Source of the DNA: Nocardia mexicana NBRC 108244
Lineage (GTDB): Bacteria > Actinomycetota > Actinomycetes > Mycobacteriales > Mycobacteriaceae
NCBI RefSeq assembly: GCF_001613165.1
Contig: NZ_BDBV01000024.1
Coordinates: forward strand, 174,900 to 238,899
DNA length: 64,000 bases
Direction: 5' to 3'
Every line of letters starts with the position of its first letter. The first letter of the stretch is position 1. The position numbers and the translations under genes are program-made. Shown one piece after another: positions 1 to 12,900 of the stretch. The notes beneath the pieces are model-generated. The model worked only from the letters and a program-made list of their open reading frames with translations. It was not told the origin of the DNA and searched no databases.

Positions 1-944
1 GCCAAACCACTTGTCCCGGAGCCTTTGTCGGAACTTTGACCGCGAAGATGGGTGGCGATCGACGCCGCCGTTCCGCCGTGTCGCCGTGCCCGGTCGATGC
101 CGTTGGCGATCCATTCGGCGACGTACGAGTATCGGATATCGCCGTCGTCGTCGCGGGGGAGCCGCCGGTGCTCGGCCGCCTCGCCGTACACGGCGCGGTG
201 GTAGTCGGCGAGAGCCTTCTTCTCGGATGTCCACCGCCCCGGGAACTGCTCGTCGAGATAGTCGCGGAAGCGGTCGGGTGCGAGGAGTAGGTCCTCGGTG
301 GCGAGGAATCGGACCCATGCGGCAATGCGGGCGTCGTGGTCGTCGGGGTGGGCGGTGTGTATCGCGTTCCACCTGGCACCGCGCAGTGCCTCCGCTTGCT
401 GCCGGGCGTCGTCGAAGAGGTCGGCGGCCCTGCGGGCGAATTCGGGGTCGCCGCCCGCCAACTCCCGCAGGATGTCGGTGTCGAGCCGCAGCGGGTGCAG
501 GAAGAACTGATCGTCGACGGCCCGCGACGGTTGTGGCAGCAGGCCTTTCGCGGGGAGGTAGAAGGACGTGCCGAGGCGTTTCTGGGCATCCAGCGCCAGG
601 AGCCCGGCGTAGCCGTCGCCGCCGCCGAGGCGCTGCGCGAAGGCTCGCTCGATCATCGCGGGCCACAGCGGCTGCCCGGGCCCGTGGTGCGCATAAGCCG
701 CGATGTCGGTGCCGGGCAGCACGTGGCCGACCTTTTCGACACGCACCCACTCGATTTCGTCGCCGATGCGGAGTCGGACGCCGACGGTGCCGTCGCCGTG
801 GTCGTGCAGCATGTCGCGGATCAGCTGCGGCTCGCTCTCGGCCAGCGCCTTGAGCGGAGCGATCAGCCAGCAGTCCCTGGCTCCGCCCTGTCGCGCGTCC
901 TGTGGCCGCGGTCCGTCCGGTCCGAACAGATCCTCGTCATGCCG
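1..944 (-). other. Calpain-like cysteine protease domain, cut by the left edge
   Basis: From about residue 9125. RQGGARDCWLIAPLKAL carries the catalytic Cys9149 of calpain-family proteases (typical wording QGxxGDCWLLAAL). It is followed by LWPAMIERAFAQRLGGGDGY, matching the calpain LWPALLEKAYAK...GGY region. The catalytic His and Asn would lie further downstream and are not visible. Calpain-like domains are known C-terminal effectors of actinobacterial toxins. Confidence 0.75.
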
Positions 945-3900
945 CCCGACCGGTACCGGCAGATCCGGTAGCAAGCTGTGCGGGACCGGGTACCGGCCCT
1001 GCTCCCTGGGCGCCCTGATCAGGTCGTACGGCTGGTCTGGCCGGGGCTCGACCACGAGTTCGGTTCCGTACGGCACCCTGACGATTGCCTCGTCACCGTT
1101 GTCGAGACGGCCGACGATGCGGATCTCGCCATCGGAATCCAGAGTCAGGGTGCCGCGGGCGGTACCTGTGCCGGGTCGGTAGCCGAAATCCCGCAGCATG
1201 TCGGCGGGGACGACTCCGTCCGGCCCGTCCGCATTCGGCAGCTCGTAGTAGAGACGACCATCCGATGGTGAAAGGGCCAGGTTCGCCTCCACTGTGCCGC
1301 GGGCCGGTAGCCGAATGTCGGCGCCCACGTGATTCACCAGGACTAGGGCGGCGCCACCGTCGTCGTGATCGATCCGACCGGCCGTGACCGCGACCGGGAT
1401 CCTGGGGAAGAGTGCGAGTCTCTGCTCGTGCGTGAGGTTTTCGAGGCGTTCGTGTGTGGCGAGCGTGGGTGGCTCGAGCCCGGCGCGGTCGAACCGCGTG
1501 CGCGGCGGCAGCACGACGCCGGGCAGTTCGGTCCGGAACGCATCCCGCAGGTGGTCGCCGAAATAGGTGTCGTCGCGGTCGGATTCGAACGGTTGGCGGT
1601 CGTCTCCGGAGGCGGGCAGGCGTTCGGTATCCCGGCGCGGTTCGGCGGGGTAGGTGACCGGGGGGTGGGAGCCGTCCCGGAAGCGGGGGCCGTCGGGCTC
1701 GCCTGACAGCGGAGGCGCGCGCCGGATGCCGGTGGAGTGACGGACGGTCACGGAATCGGAAGCGAGTTGTCGGGCAAGGCGTTTCGCGATCGATTCGGGA
1801 GCGAACACCTGGATCCGCCGCCCGGTCGCTTCGGCCCGGGCGAATTCCGATATTGCCGTCCACGGGCGATCGCTCTCTGAATCACCCATGCCGGGAACGA
1901 GTTTCGCGATCAGTCGCGCCGAGGTGCGGGCGTCGTGGGTGGTGGCGATCCACAGCACGGTCGCGTGATCCCCTTGTGTGCGGGTGGCTTCCGCGTGCTG
2001 CCGCAGTCCGCGGGCGATTACCTGGTGCATCGACTCGGTCGACGTCTGGGGGTGCACGTGCCAGTGCACCGTCGACGCGGCGTCGATGTCGCCGAATCCG
2101 ATCATCGTTCGGACACCGCGACCTTGGACGTCCTGGTGGAAGGACAGCAGACGGATCGCTGGGGGGACGGTGGCGAAATGGTCGGCGACTATCTCGGCAT
2201 CGATGTCCGCGGTGTGCAGGTCTGTGAGTGCCGCTTGCAGATTCTGCAGTTGCCGTGCCTCGTTCGGCGACAGCCGAGCAGGGGCGGCGAGGCGTTGGAT
2301 CTCGAGCTGTAGGTATCTCGTGTTCAAGGTGTTCCGTACCGGCGCCGGAATACCGGCGCTGTTGCGCAGGCCGGGGAAATCGGTGAGCATGCCGTGCTGG
2401 TAGTCCGGTGCGAGCCTTCCGAAAGACAGGTCGTTCCACCAGGTTTCGCCGTTCTCACGCCACCAGGTGGCGATTGCCGCGGCAGAGGATCGCGGGCCGT
2501 CGAGTCCGCGGGGAAACCCCGGCGGAGTGATCCGGTCGTCCGGACCCTCGGGCTGCGGATGCGCGGCGATCCGGTTCTGCAGGTCGGGCTGGACCTCGTC
2601 GCGGTCGAGGCCTTCCTGCCACCGATTCAGTTCGGCCTGCCGGTCGGCGAGGATCCGTCTCCGGTCTGCCACCACCGCGGCGGTCTGCCGGTCGGCCGAG
2701 GTGTCCCGTTCTCGGCGGGTGAGTGCCGTGTCGAGGGCGTCGAGTTCGATCTGGCGGCGTGCGATCTCATCGCGCTGACGAGCGATCTCTCCGATGCGGC
2801 CGCGGGCCCGGTTGCGGGAGTCGTAGCGGACGAAGTCGTCGTCGAGTTCGAGCCCTTGCCGGATCAGGAGTTCGAGTGCGTAGTCGTTGATTTCCGCACG
2901 GGGGAGGTAGTGGCCGCTGATGTCGCTCATGGCGACGAGTGCCCCGTCCCGAACTTCGATGGTCCCGGCGGCGGTGACGGTGCGACCACCCAGGAACGAC
3001 GAATGCTGGATGACACCGCGCACCTCCTCCCCGGCGTAGAGGTTGCCGAATTCGTCCATGACGAAGAGAGCCCGGGGGCGCGGAGAGCCGACCCGGGTGG
3101 TGTCGAGTCGCTTCCCGTCGAAGACGCGGAACAGCGCGCCGTCGCGCACGAACACCCGATGCGCCTCGCGCTCGTCGGGGCTCATGTGATGGACCGGGGT
3201 GTGGTACGGAGGCGGCATCAACTCGGCGAGCGGGCGGGCGTTCGGAATGGCTTCGACAACGGTTTTGACTGCGATCGGCCGGGTTTCGGCGGCGTACTCC
3301 TTCCCGAGGGCCGCGCCGTCGAGAAGCGGGGTCTGCGGCGAGGCCAGCACTCGATCGAGGGGCGGCGGGATCTCCTCCCGCGGCACCACGTCATCGAGCG
3401 TGGAACTCAGCTGTGCCGGAGGGCGCGGATGTGCCAGCGCCGCGAACAGATTTCCCTCGGAGGTGACGCCGATCTCGTATCGGCCGTCGGATGTGTAGCG
3501 CAGGAACACATTCGGCCTCCCCGGGACGAAGGCATGTTCGGAGTTCCCGAGCCCGTCGGGATGCTGGATGACGACATTCATTCCGAAAGCCTTGGCCGCG
3601 AGGCCCGCTTCGCGGTCTACGGTATTCCGCTGCGGCCCCGGCCGAAGCGCGTCGGGGTCCGTGACACGGCGTTGTTCGTCCAGCCGCTCATCGAATTCCC
3701 GCCGCTGGTTCAGCTCGTCCTGCCACTGTGCGTCATCGACCGATCCCTGCTGCCTCTCGGCGTCGACAGTGGTCCGCCGTCGGGTTTCCTGCTGCGTCGC
3801 GCGGTCCAGATGCAGTCCGATGGTGGTGCGCGTGAATGTTGCATCGGGGTGCCTCAGAATGTGGGCGACGACGGCGAAGAGCGAATCACTGCGCCCGGAC

Positions 3901-6900
3901 ACAGCCTCCCAGCGTGGCGGCGAGAGTGGCTGTGCGGCAGGCGGGTTCGTCGGGGAGGCGGGAGCGCCGATGATAGAGCGCGGGTGGGCCGGGGCGGGGG
4001 TGTGGTGGTCGGCGGGAGGCGCTACGACGTGTCCGGCGGCGTCGAGGTAGATGACGTCGATACTGGAGATGTCCCGGAGTGCTCGTGGGGGATAGCTGCG
4101 GTCGTTCTCGCGTGCTGGGTCGGCGACGACGAGGTCGCTGTAGTCCGGGAACGTGGGGGCGCCGGGGGTTGTGCTGATGAGTGCGGCATGTGCGCCGATA
4201 CCTCTGTCGTCGATCGTTGCGTAGTTGTGGACGATCAGTGCGTGGGCGGCCTCGGAATGGCGCAGAAAGTGGGCGATGGTGTCGTGATCGGGGACGGTGT
4301 GCGGTTGTGCTCCGGGGATGGCGTCCCGGAGTTGTCGGTGAGTGATCCCGGCGAGTCCGGGGGGATCGACTGTCTTGATGTCGTTGTTGCCGGTGAGTTG
4401 TCGCAGGAGTGCCAATACCCGGGGGCCGCACGTATCGTCCGATGCCATATAGTGCGGCGGATCTTCATCTGTGGGCGGGAGTGCGCGCGTCTGGGTAATC
4501 GGACTGTGCTGTGCCGCCGCATAATCCGGCAGTGGTTCGACCGCGGCATCGACCGCGCGGGCCATGGACATCCGGCCGTGCGCTTGCGGCATGCGCGCGG
4601 GATCGAGGATCACCAGATCGGTGATGCGGCGCTCGGTCATCCGCTGCTCCAGCGCCGCGGCGTCCATCCGCCCGGCGGAGCCACCGAGACCGGGATGGTC
4701 GAGATCGTGGATGCGGAATTCGTCCGTGTTCCCGATGCGCCGCACCGCCAGGGTGCGGAAATCGCTGGAGTCGATCATGTTGTGGGAGTTGGCCATCCAC
4801 ACTCGCGCATCGGCCGGCAGGTCCCGGATATGGGTGGACTCCCGGAGTGCGTGTTCGGCGCCCTCGCCCAGACTCAGCTGCGCCCACCGGAGCCACGCGG
4901 TCCACGTCCGACCGTCGCTCTCGCCCTGCAGGCCGACGATCACGTCGACCGCCTCCTGACGCTGCGCCGCGGTCAGCGTGGTGTAGTCGAATCTGCCCTC
5001 CCCGGCGGACTCGTACAGCAGCCAGTGCATCGCCAGCCAGCCACCGAACCGGCCCACCACATGGCCGGGGACCCTGTTCACGCGGTGCTCGGGATGGATC
5101 CACAGGTCCCAGGTGTTGCCCCAGCCGGTCAACTGCAGGTAGGGATTGCGCATGGTCGACGGGTTGTGCCACGACTCGGCCAGCACGTTCCGGCGACGGC
5201 CGTCGACCATCGCTACCGGGATCGCGCGCGTGAACCCGTGGAACAACCGGTCGATCGCGGACCTCGCGGTGCCGGGGCGCTGTCGCCGCTCGGCCCGGGA
5301 CAGTGACACCGGGAAAGCAGAAGGCGCCTGCGGCTGTTCGGTAGGCGCCGTCTTCGACGGCGGCGCAGAATGTTCGGGACGAACCGTACTGCCGTCGGAT
5401 TCCGTTGTGTCCCTGCGCCGTTCGTTCGGCGGCTCGAAGTGTCCGCGTAGGACGATGAAATTGGGGGTGTAGAAGGAGTGGAAGGGGTCTGTGCCGATGC
5501 TGGTGATTCGGTAGGGCGTGTTGCTGGCGAACAGGAGTTCGTTTTCGTGTGCGTTCTTGGCGCGGCCGTCGCGGCCGAGGTAGATCGCGCGGAGTCCGGG
5601 TGGTACGGCGAGTTCGAGGCGGAAGTTCGATTTTGTGCTGGTCGAGACCAATTCGGTGGTCAATGACGTGGACAGGAGGTTGGCGTTGCGCTGGAGGGCG
5701 TTGAGGACGAGGCGGGGGTCTTTGCGTCCGTTGAGGGTGTTGCCGTGCCGGTCGATGGCCAGGAAGTCGATGTCGCCGAGTGCGCGGACGACGAGGAAGG
5801 GTTCGGTGCAGGGCAGCGGCTGGCCGGTTCCCTGTTCGAGCAGTTCGAGAAACCGGCGGACGTTGTCCGGTGTGGGGGCGGCACCGAAGTTCTCACGGTA
5901 TGCCCTGTTGAACCGGTCGTAGAAGATCGCGTCGACGCCGATCTGTTCCCAGTGTGCTGTCGGGCGGGGGTGCTCGAGAATTTGGTTGAGCGCGTGCAGT
6001 TTCCGGGTTTCGGCATCGTCGAGGTAGGCGCTCTCGAGTCTGCGCACGGTGTCGCGGTCGGAGTCGGTGCGGTCTCCGGGACGCTTGTCCAGCGCTGGTC
6101 GCAGTTGTTGTGCTTGGGCTGCGGTGCACCTGCCGACGAGTGTGTCGTGCAGGTCTTTTCGCGTCTGGATCAGTGTGTTGAGGTCAGGTGTTCTGAAGGG
6201 GCTGTCGCTGAGGAGGTCTCGGGTGGCGGCGTGGTGTCGGTAGCGGTCGTATACCTCTTCGAAACTCTCACCCGCGTGCGTCTTGCGGATCAGTGTGTTG
6301 GTGAGGGCGGAGGATTGCTGGTAGGTCATCAGGGCCGTGCGTACTTCGGGTGGCTGCCGGGGCCAGGTGCGGAGCACGGTGTGGCCGTAGTCGGCGCCGT
6401 CTCGGTTGCTGGTGAACACCCGTACGCCGCTGAAGGGCAGCGTGATGTCGGGGGCCGGGGGATGCACCGTCGTCGTAGCGGAATCGGTGTGTGGCGCGGA
6501 TGTGGTGATCGCCGCGGGTGCATAGAGGTGGATGTGCCGTGTCGCGGGGTGATGTGCGGTGAACTCGGTGATCGCTGTGTGCAGGTGTGTCGCGGAGTCG
6601 ATGGGTGTCTGGGTGTCGTAGTCGATCCAGAAGACGCTCGCGTGGCTGGGGTGTGTGCGGGTGATGTCGGTGTGTAGGGCGGCGACTCGGCTGGGCAGGT
6701 CGGGTATCGCGACGGCCGAGGTGGCAGAGTGAGCGTGCCAGTGCACTGTCGGGGCGGTGTCGATGGGGCCGAAACCGATGACCATCTGGCCGCGTCGACC
6801 CAGGTCGTTGTCGGTGAAGGACAGCAGGTGCACTACCGGTGGTGTATCGGAGGGGTCGGTGGCCGTTTCGGCGGCTCGGACGGCGGCGCGGAGGTAGGTG

Positions 6901-9900
6901 CGGGGGATGTCGAGGTTGTGCCATTGTTCCAGCAGGTACGGTGGCAATCCGTCGTCGAAGTCGTCGTGCTCGCGGAGCCAGTCCCGTTTGACCATGAGGT
7001 ATCGAATGTTGCGGGCGTGCCGGGTCGGGGCGGTGAGGACGTCGCTGTTGCGCAGGGCGGGGAATGGGTCGAGCAGTCGGAGCTGTTCGTCGTTCATCCA
7101 TTCGTCGATGAGTAGGTTGTCCCACCAGGTGCGGCCGGTGCCGGGGTAGGTGTAGGGCGAATCCGGCTCGTGCAACTGCCGCAGCACGTCCGGCGGGAGT
7201 CGGCCGCTGTCATCGGTGAGATCTTCGAGCCGGTCGATCTCGAGTTCGATGAGTCTCTCCCTGAGACGGTCCTCCACCCCGAGCGGGACATTGTTGCGCA
7301 GGGTTGGGAATTCGGTCAGCAGACGGAGCTGTTCGGCGTCCGTCAGGCCGTCGAAATGCAGAGAGTTCCACCAGGTTTCACCGACATCACGCCACCAGGT
7401 GGCCGACGTGCCGAACCCGGCGGGCGGCCGCAGTGGATCGGCAGCGACGCCGACATGTCGGTCGGCGCCGACGTAGACGGTGCCGGGGAGGAGGGGGACG
7501 GGAGCGTGGTTGTGGCCGGGGGGTTGCACGACGTGGCCGCGGGCGTCGAGGTAGACGACGTGGATGTCGGCGATATCGCGCAGTGCCCTGGGCGGATAGC
7601 TGTGTGGTGTATCCAGTCCCGGGTCTCTGACGACGAGTTCGGAGGTGCTTTCGCCGGAGGCTTTGCGGGTGCTGGTGATGAGGTAGGCGTGTGCGCCGAT
7701 GTTGTTCTGGTCGACAGTGGTGTAGTTGTCGACGACGAGGGCGTGGGCGGCGGGGGAGTCGGGGTCGTCGAGGACTTCGGCGATGGCGTCGTGCCCGCGA
7801 GGATCGAGGACCGTGTGGAGTCGAGCGTGCGGGGGATCGGCCGGGTTCGTGCTGGGCGCGGGGATGGCGCGCTGTAGCTGTTCGTGGGTGACACCGGAGA
7901 GTCCGGTAGGGGGATAGATGGTTTCGATGTCACGGTTGCCGGTGAGCTGTCCCAGTAGCGCGAGTGTGCGTGGGCCGCAGTCGTTGTGGTCTGTGTGCGG
8001 GGCGCTGTCGTCGATGACCGCCTGGGTGTGGGGCAGCAGAGCCTCGGCTGTGAGGACGTGCATGCCCTCCGCGGGGTCGTAGCGCACGCCGGTGATGCGG
8101 TAGCGGGTGTCGCGGGCGAGTAATAGTTCGGTGGCGCCGGGAACGTTGCTGCGCAGGCCGATCCACAGGCCCTGGATGCCGACGGGAAGGGTCATGTCGA
8201 GTCGATAGGTGAACGACCTGCCGTCCGGGAACTTCACCAGGTTGCGGCTGACCGAGGTCGACAGGTAGCCCGGTTCCCGCTGCACCGTGCCGACGAGACG
8301 GTCCAGGTGCTGGGGTTGTGCCGGTCGCCCGTCCCGATCCAGCAGGAACTCGATGGTCCGGAGGCCGCGGTTGACCCGGATCGGCTCGGTGATCGGCACC
8401 GGTCGCCGGGTGGCCCGATCCATCAGCTCGATCTGGCGGCCGATGGCCTCGGCGCCCACCGGCATACCGAAGAAGGTGCTGAAGTACGGGCGCATCAACT
8501 GCGTCATCTTGACGTGGTCGCTGACGATTTGGTCCAATGCTCGGCCGGGATGTTGGCTCGTCATGAGCGAGTGGAGCCGATTCCAGGTTTCGCCCGCCGT
8601 ATCCGTGTCCGAAATTGCTTGGCGAACGGCCACTTCCCCGTCTCGGTACCACCGGGCCAGGGAGTCGAGGGAGGGTTTCCCCGGTCCGGTCAGTGCGCTG
8701 AACAACCGCGCCGATCTGCTGCTGTGCTCGAACTGCTCGAACTGGCGCCTGGCCGAATCGAGGTAGTCGCCGTCCCGCAAAACTCGGTTGGGCAGACACG
8801 CCTTGTCGTGTGCCCATATCGAATGCCGCTGAGCCGGGGTGAGCTCGTGCCACAGGTTCAGTGTGGTTTCACCGAACTCGAGTCCTGCTGCGTCCGTATC
8901 GAATTGCCGGATGCCGTTGTGGTCGATGTAGCCCGTTCCGGGGCCTTGCGGGTCGGCCGAATGTGATGAGGGTTGCCACGGGTGCTGCGGTGGCAGATCG
9001 AAGGTGACTGCGGTGTGCAACTCGTCGGGAGCGATAGTGAACGGTCTTCCCGCGGTGTCCACGGCGACCCGAAGGTTGCTCGGGCTCTGTGGATCCACGT
9101 ACACGAGTGCGAACGACCCGTCGGGTTTGTTGCGTATGACGGTGCGAAAAGCGTGTGAGCGCAGGACGATTACATTGAGTTCGAACTCGCGGGCGGCCAA
9201 CGGGAGCAATCGGGTCAAGGCTCCGTCGGTGTGCATATTCGGGTTGCGCAGGCCGTCGATGAGGCCGCGGTACTGGGCCTGCTCGGTCGCGTCGTACCGG
9301 TTGTCGGCAAGGTTCTGCTCCCACCGCCCGGCCAGGGCGATGCGAATCTCCTGCGCCGTGCTGCCCGCACCGTCGCGCAGCAGCAGTGCCAGGCATTCGA
9401 ATACCTGATCGCCATTGTCGGGCAACGAAATCCAGGCCGGTGCGAGTAGCCCTGCTCTGAGTTCTTCGATGGTGGCCGGGTCGATCAGGCCCAGGCGGAC
9501 GGCTTTGTCCACGGCCTCCGCAATATCGGAGACCCCGAGTTTGTGGAATATGCCGGATCGGTCCATCGCCCTTGTGATCGCGTGGTTCACCGTGTCGCGG
9601 GTGGTCTTGCCGAGAACGGGGTCTTGTCGTAGGTGTTCGGCAATGGATTCGGCTGTGGTGTAGCCGGCCGCGTAGTGTTCGAGGACGGTCTTCTGTGTGC
9701 GCGTGAATGATATGCCGTGGATCGTCGTGATGTACGAGTGGTTGTTCGGTGTGACGGTGAATTGGTAGGTGTAGTCGGGGTATTGGTGGAGGTGGTAGAC
9801 CTTGCCGCCCGGGGGTGTGGTGACGATGGTGTGCCGATCGTGGCCGGGGCGGATGATGTGAAGGTTGATTTCGAGGGCGCGGGCGGCGGCGTGGGCGATG

Positions 9901-12900
9901 AACTCGAGGCCGGGGTATTCGGTGGACAGGTAGTGCGTGTCGGTTGTTCTGCCTGCGCGTAGTGCGGTGAGGACGTCATCGAGGGCCCGGGCGCGGGCGG
10001 CGGCGATCCGGTCTCGGAATGCGTGCGTGCGGGCGTCTTCGTGGGCTGTGTCGGCGTTGAGATAGTCGGTGGTGATGAGGCGGAGGTACTCGTCGCGGTG
10101 TTTCTCGATGTGATCGGCGATGGTGTCCTGTAGGCGAGCTTTGCCCTTCAGCGCACGCTGGAGCGTGCGTTCCAGTGCGCGGATGAAGGGGTGCGGTCGA
10201 TGGCGCCAACCGGATGCGCTGGATGTGGGGATGTGGACGGCGGTGGGGCCGGTGTCGCCGAGATGGCGCAGGTGGTCGAGGAATTCGAGTTTGGTGGGGA
10301 AGGTTCGCGTATCGCCGGTGGGGGTACGGAGTTCGATGAAGCCTTTGGCCTCGAGAGTGGCGGTGGTCCTGTCGGGGAGGTCGATCCGAGTGCCGGTGAG
10401 CAGCCTGTTGTGGTGAGTGAGCTCGTGGAGGAGGTCATGGAGTCCGACGCGCCTGGTCGGGCCGGAGATGTCGGGTAGCGGGCGATGGACGACCGCCGTG
10501 GTCCACTCGTCCATGGACTGGGCGTTGATGCTCTGCCGAAATTGGTGGGGAGTGAGGTCGAGGGATTGGCCGGAGCCATTGGTGACCCGCACGCCCGTGC
10601 CGGTGACCTCCGCGTCATATCCCATCTGCGGATCGGCTGGGTGCCGGAGGCGGACTCCGGTGCCGGGCGGGTAGTGGGATCGGGAGAGCTGCTCCGTGAA
10701 TTCCAGGATGGGCAGAGTTCGGGCATGCTCGAGATCGGGTGCGCCGATGCGGATTTCGCGGGGGAACTCCGGGATCGTCTCGCCGCGCAGGCGAATCGGG
10801 CGGGCCGTGGCGCCGGTCGGGGTGTAGAGAACGGCGTACAGACCGGCCGAGTCGCGGCGCCCCGGCGGTCTGCCGGTCCGGCCGGTGGCATCGGGAACGT
10901 AGTCGCGGACGAGGATGACGTCGTCCTCGTTGACCATCCGGTAGGCGTGCGCCCCGATGCCGTTCGCATTCACGGCAGGGTGCATGTGGACGACCAGGGC
11001 CTGCGCACCCGGGCCGAGAAGTTGCAGCTGCTTGCGGATTTTGTCCTCACCGGTGTACCCGCGGAGCTTTCCGCCGGCCGCTTTCTCGGCCTGCCGTTTC
11101 GAGTAGCCGGGCAGCGCTGCGCGCCCGTCGTGCGGCCGGGTCTCGGTGGTGCCCTCGAGATCACGGCCCTGGCCGAGTCCACCCCGGGGCGGGGTGCCCG
11201 TGATCGCGCGGAGTCGGATTGCGCTGCTGGTGATGCCGCGCCGTGCGAATCCGTCGCTGATGCCGGTGAGCGCGTGGAGGAGGCACTGGTTGTCCGACCC
11301 GGAACCCTGCGCGGCGTCCTGCGGCGGGTTCGTGACATCCGTGTGAGCGGTCGTGCCGTCACCGTGTATGGGCGCCGCAGCCCGGCGGGGGACGGAAGTA
11401 GTTGCGCTGCCGTCTGTTCGGGACACGAGCCGGTGGAGGACGGTTCGGATGTCGCGGGGTGGAGCACCCTCGGCCGACGAAGTGGGCGTGTGCCGTGCGG
11501 TCGGCACCGTGGCGTCGCCGACCATGTCACCGCCACGCAGACGAGATGTGAAGCGCCGCAGCCGTTGCAGTGCGCGCTCTCGCCGTGACGGTCGCTCGTG
11601 CCGGATGTCACCGGTGTGGACCTGCATGCTGCCGTCGACCGCCGGGGTGCCGGGGCTGCCGGACACTTCGTAGACGAGGTCGGGGAGATCCTCGAAAGGA
11701 CCCGGCTCCCTTGCCATCCGGGCCATCTCGGAGGGACGGCTCATCTCGGTCGCGCCGAGGGGTGGCGCCCGCGATACGGGCTTTCGGGTCTCGGCGAAGG
11801 GTTCGACCGGCCGCTGGTGCGGCACGGAGGTGGAGCGGCCCGGGATATCGACGACGGTGTGCATCGGGGAGAACCGGAGGGAGTTGCCCCGGGGCGGAAT
11901 CTCGGGCGGCCCACCGCGATGTGGGCCGTCGGTACGCGCTGCGGATCGGATGTGGTCCCGGCTGAGGGGGATCTCCTGGCCGTCCGGTGGTGTCTCGTCG
12001 GACTGCTCCCGTACGAGGGCATCGAGCATTTCCGATTGCGGCCGCCGCTCGTCCCGGGAGACGTCGGCGGACTCCGCTGCGCGCCGTGGCGCCGGTGGAG
12101 TTTCGATCGATGGCAAGGGTCGGATCGGCTCTGCCGCAGCAGGTTCGGGTTCCCAGTCGTCTCGCGGCTCCGTATGGGATTGCCCCGCTGCGGATCCCGT
12201 CCGATAGTCCTCGTCGCGGACCGGTTGCCGTGGCGCCCAGGTGCTTCCGGCGAGCACCGCCGGAGCGGGCCGGACGGGCAGCGAGGCCCGATCCGGTGTC
12301 TGTCGGGGCGGGTCCGTGGTCTCCTCGCCGCGATCGGTGCCGAATGCCGCCAGGTCGTCGGTGGTGCCGCCGATGATGTCACCGGAGACCCAGAGTTTGC
12401 CTTTGGGGCCATGGATTTCGATGACGGCGACGCCGACGAAGCGGTGATTGTCCGCGCCTTCGCCACCGTCGGTGAGCGCGGCGGTGCCGAAGCGGAAGAG
12501 GTCGCGGTTCTGCTTCAGCATGGCGCCGGACCGGCCCTGGGCGGCGTTGTGGCCGCCGAGCGGCAGCCCGGACGGCGCGCCCTTATTGGTGGAGTCCGCG
12601 GTGAAGGCATTGGTGAAACCACCGGTCGGGCGGAAGGAGATGGTGCTGTCGGCCGAGTTCTTGGTACCGGCGTCCGCGATCCGGAAACTATGAGTCGCAA
12701 TACTTCTGCTGGTCCCGTCGATGCGCGGAGCGTAGATGCTGACCTTCACCGAGGTGCCGGTCACCGTTGTGCCGGACGGGTACGCCTCGGGGCCGGGCAC
12801 GGGATCGGTCGATTCGGGGCCCGCGAGATAGGGAACGGTGGATTCGGGCCCGAGCAGGGCGAGCCGGTTCGAGGCGGCCAACTGCTGCAGCCGGGTGAAC

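Noticed and set aside
2394..5306. A 970-codon plus-strand open frame
   Set aside because: It is antisense to the giant minus-strand gene, whose frame carries recognisable ART, papain and DUF1023-like motifs here. The plus-strand translation has no domain signature and reflects GC-rich third positions.
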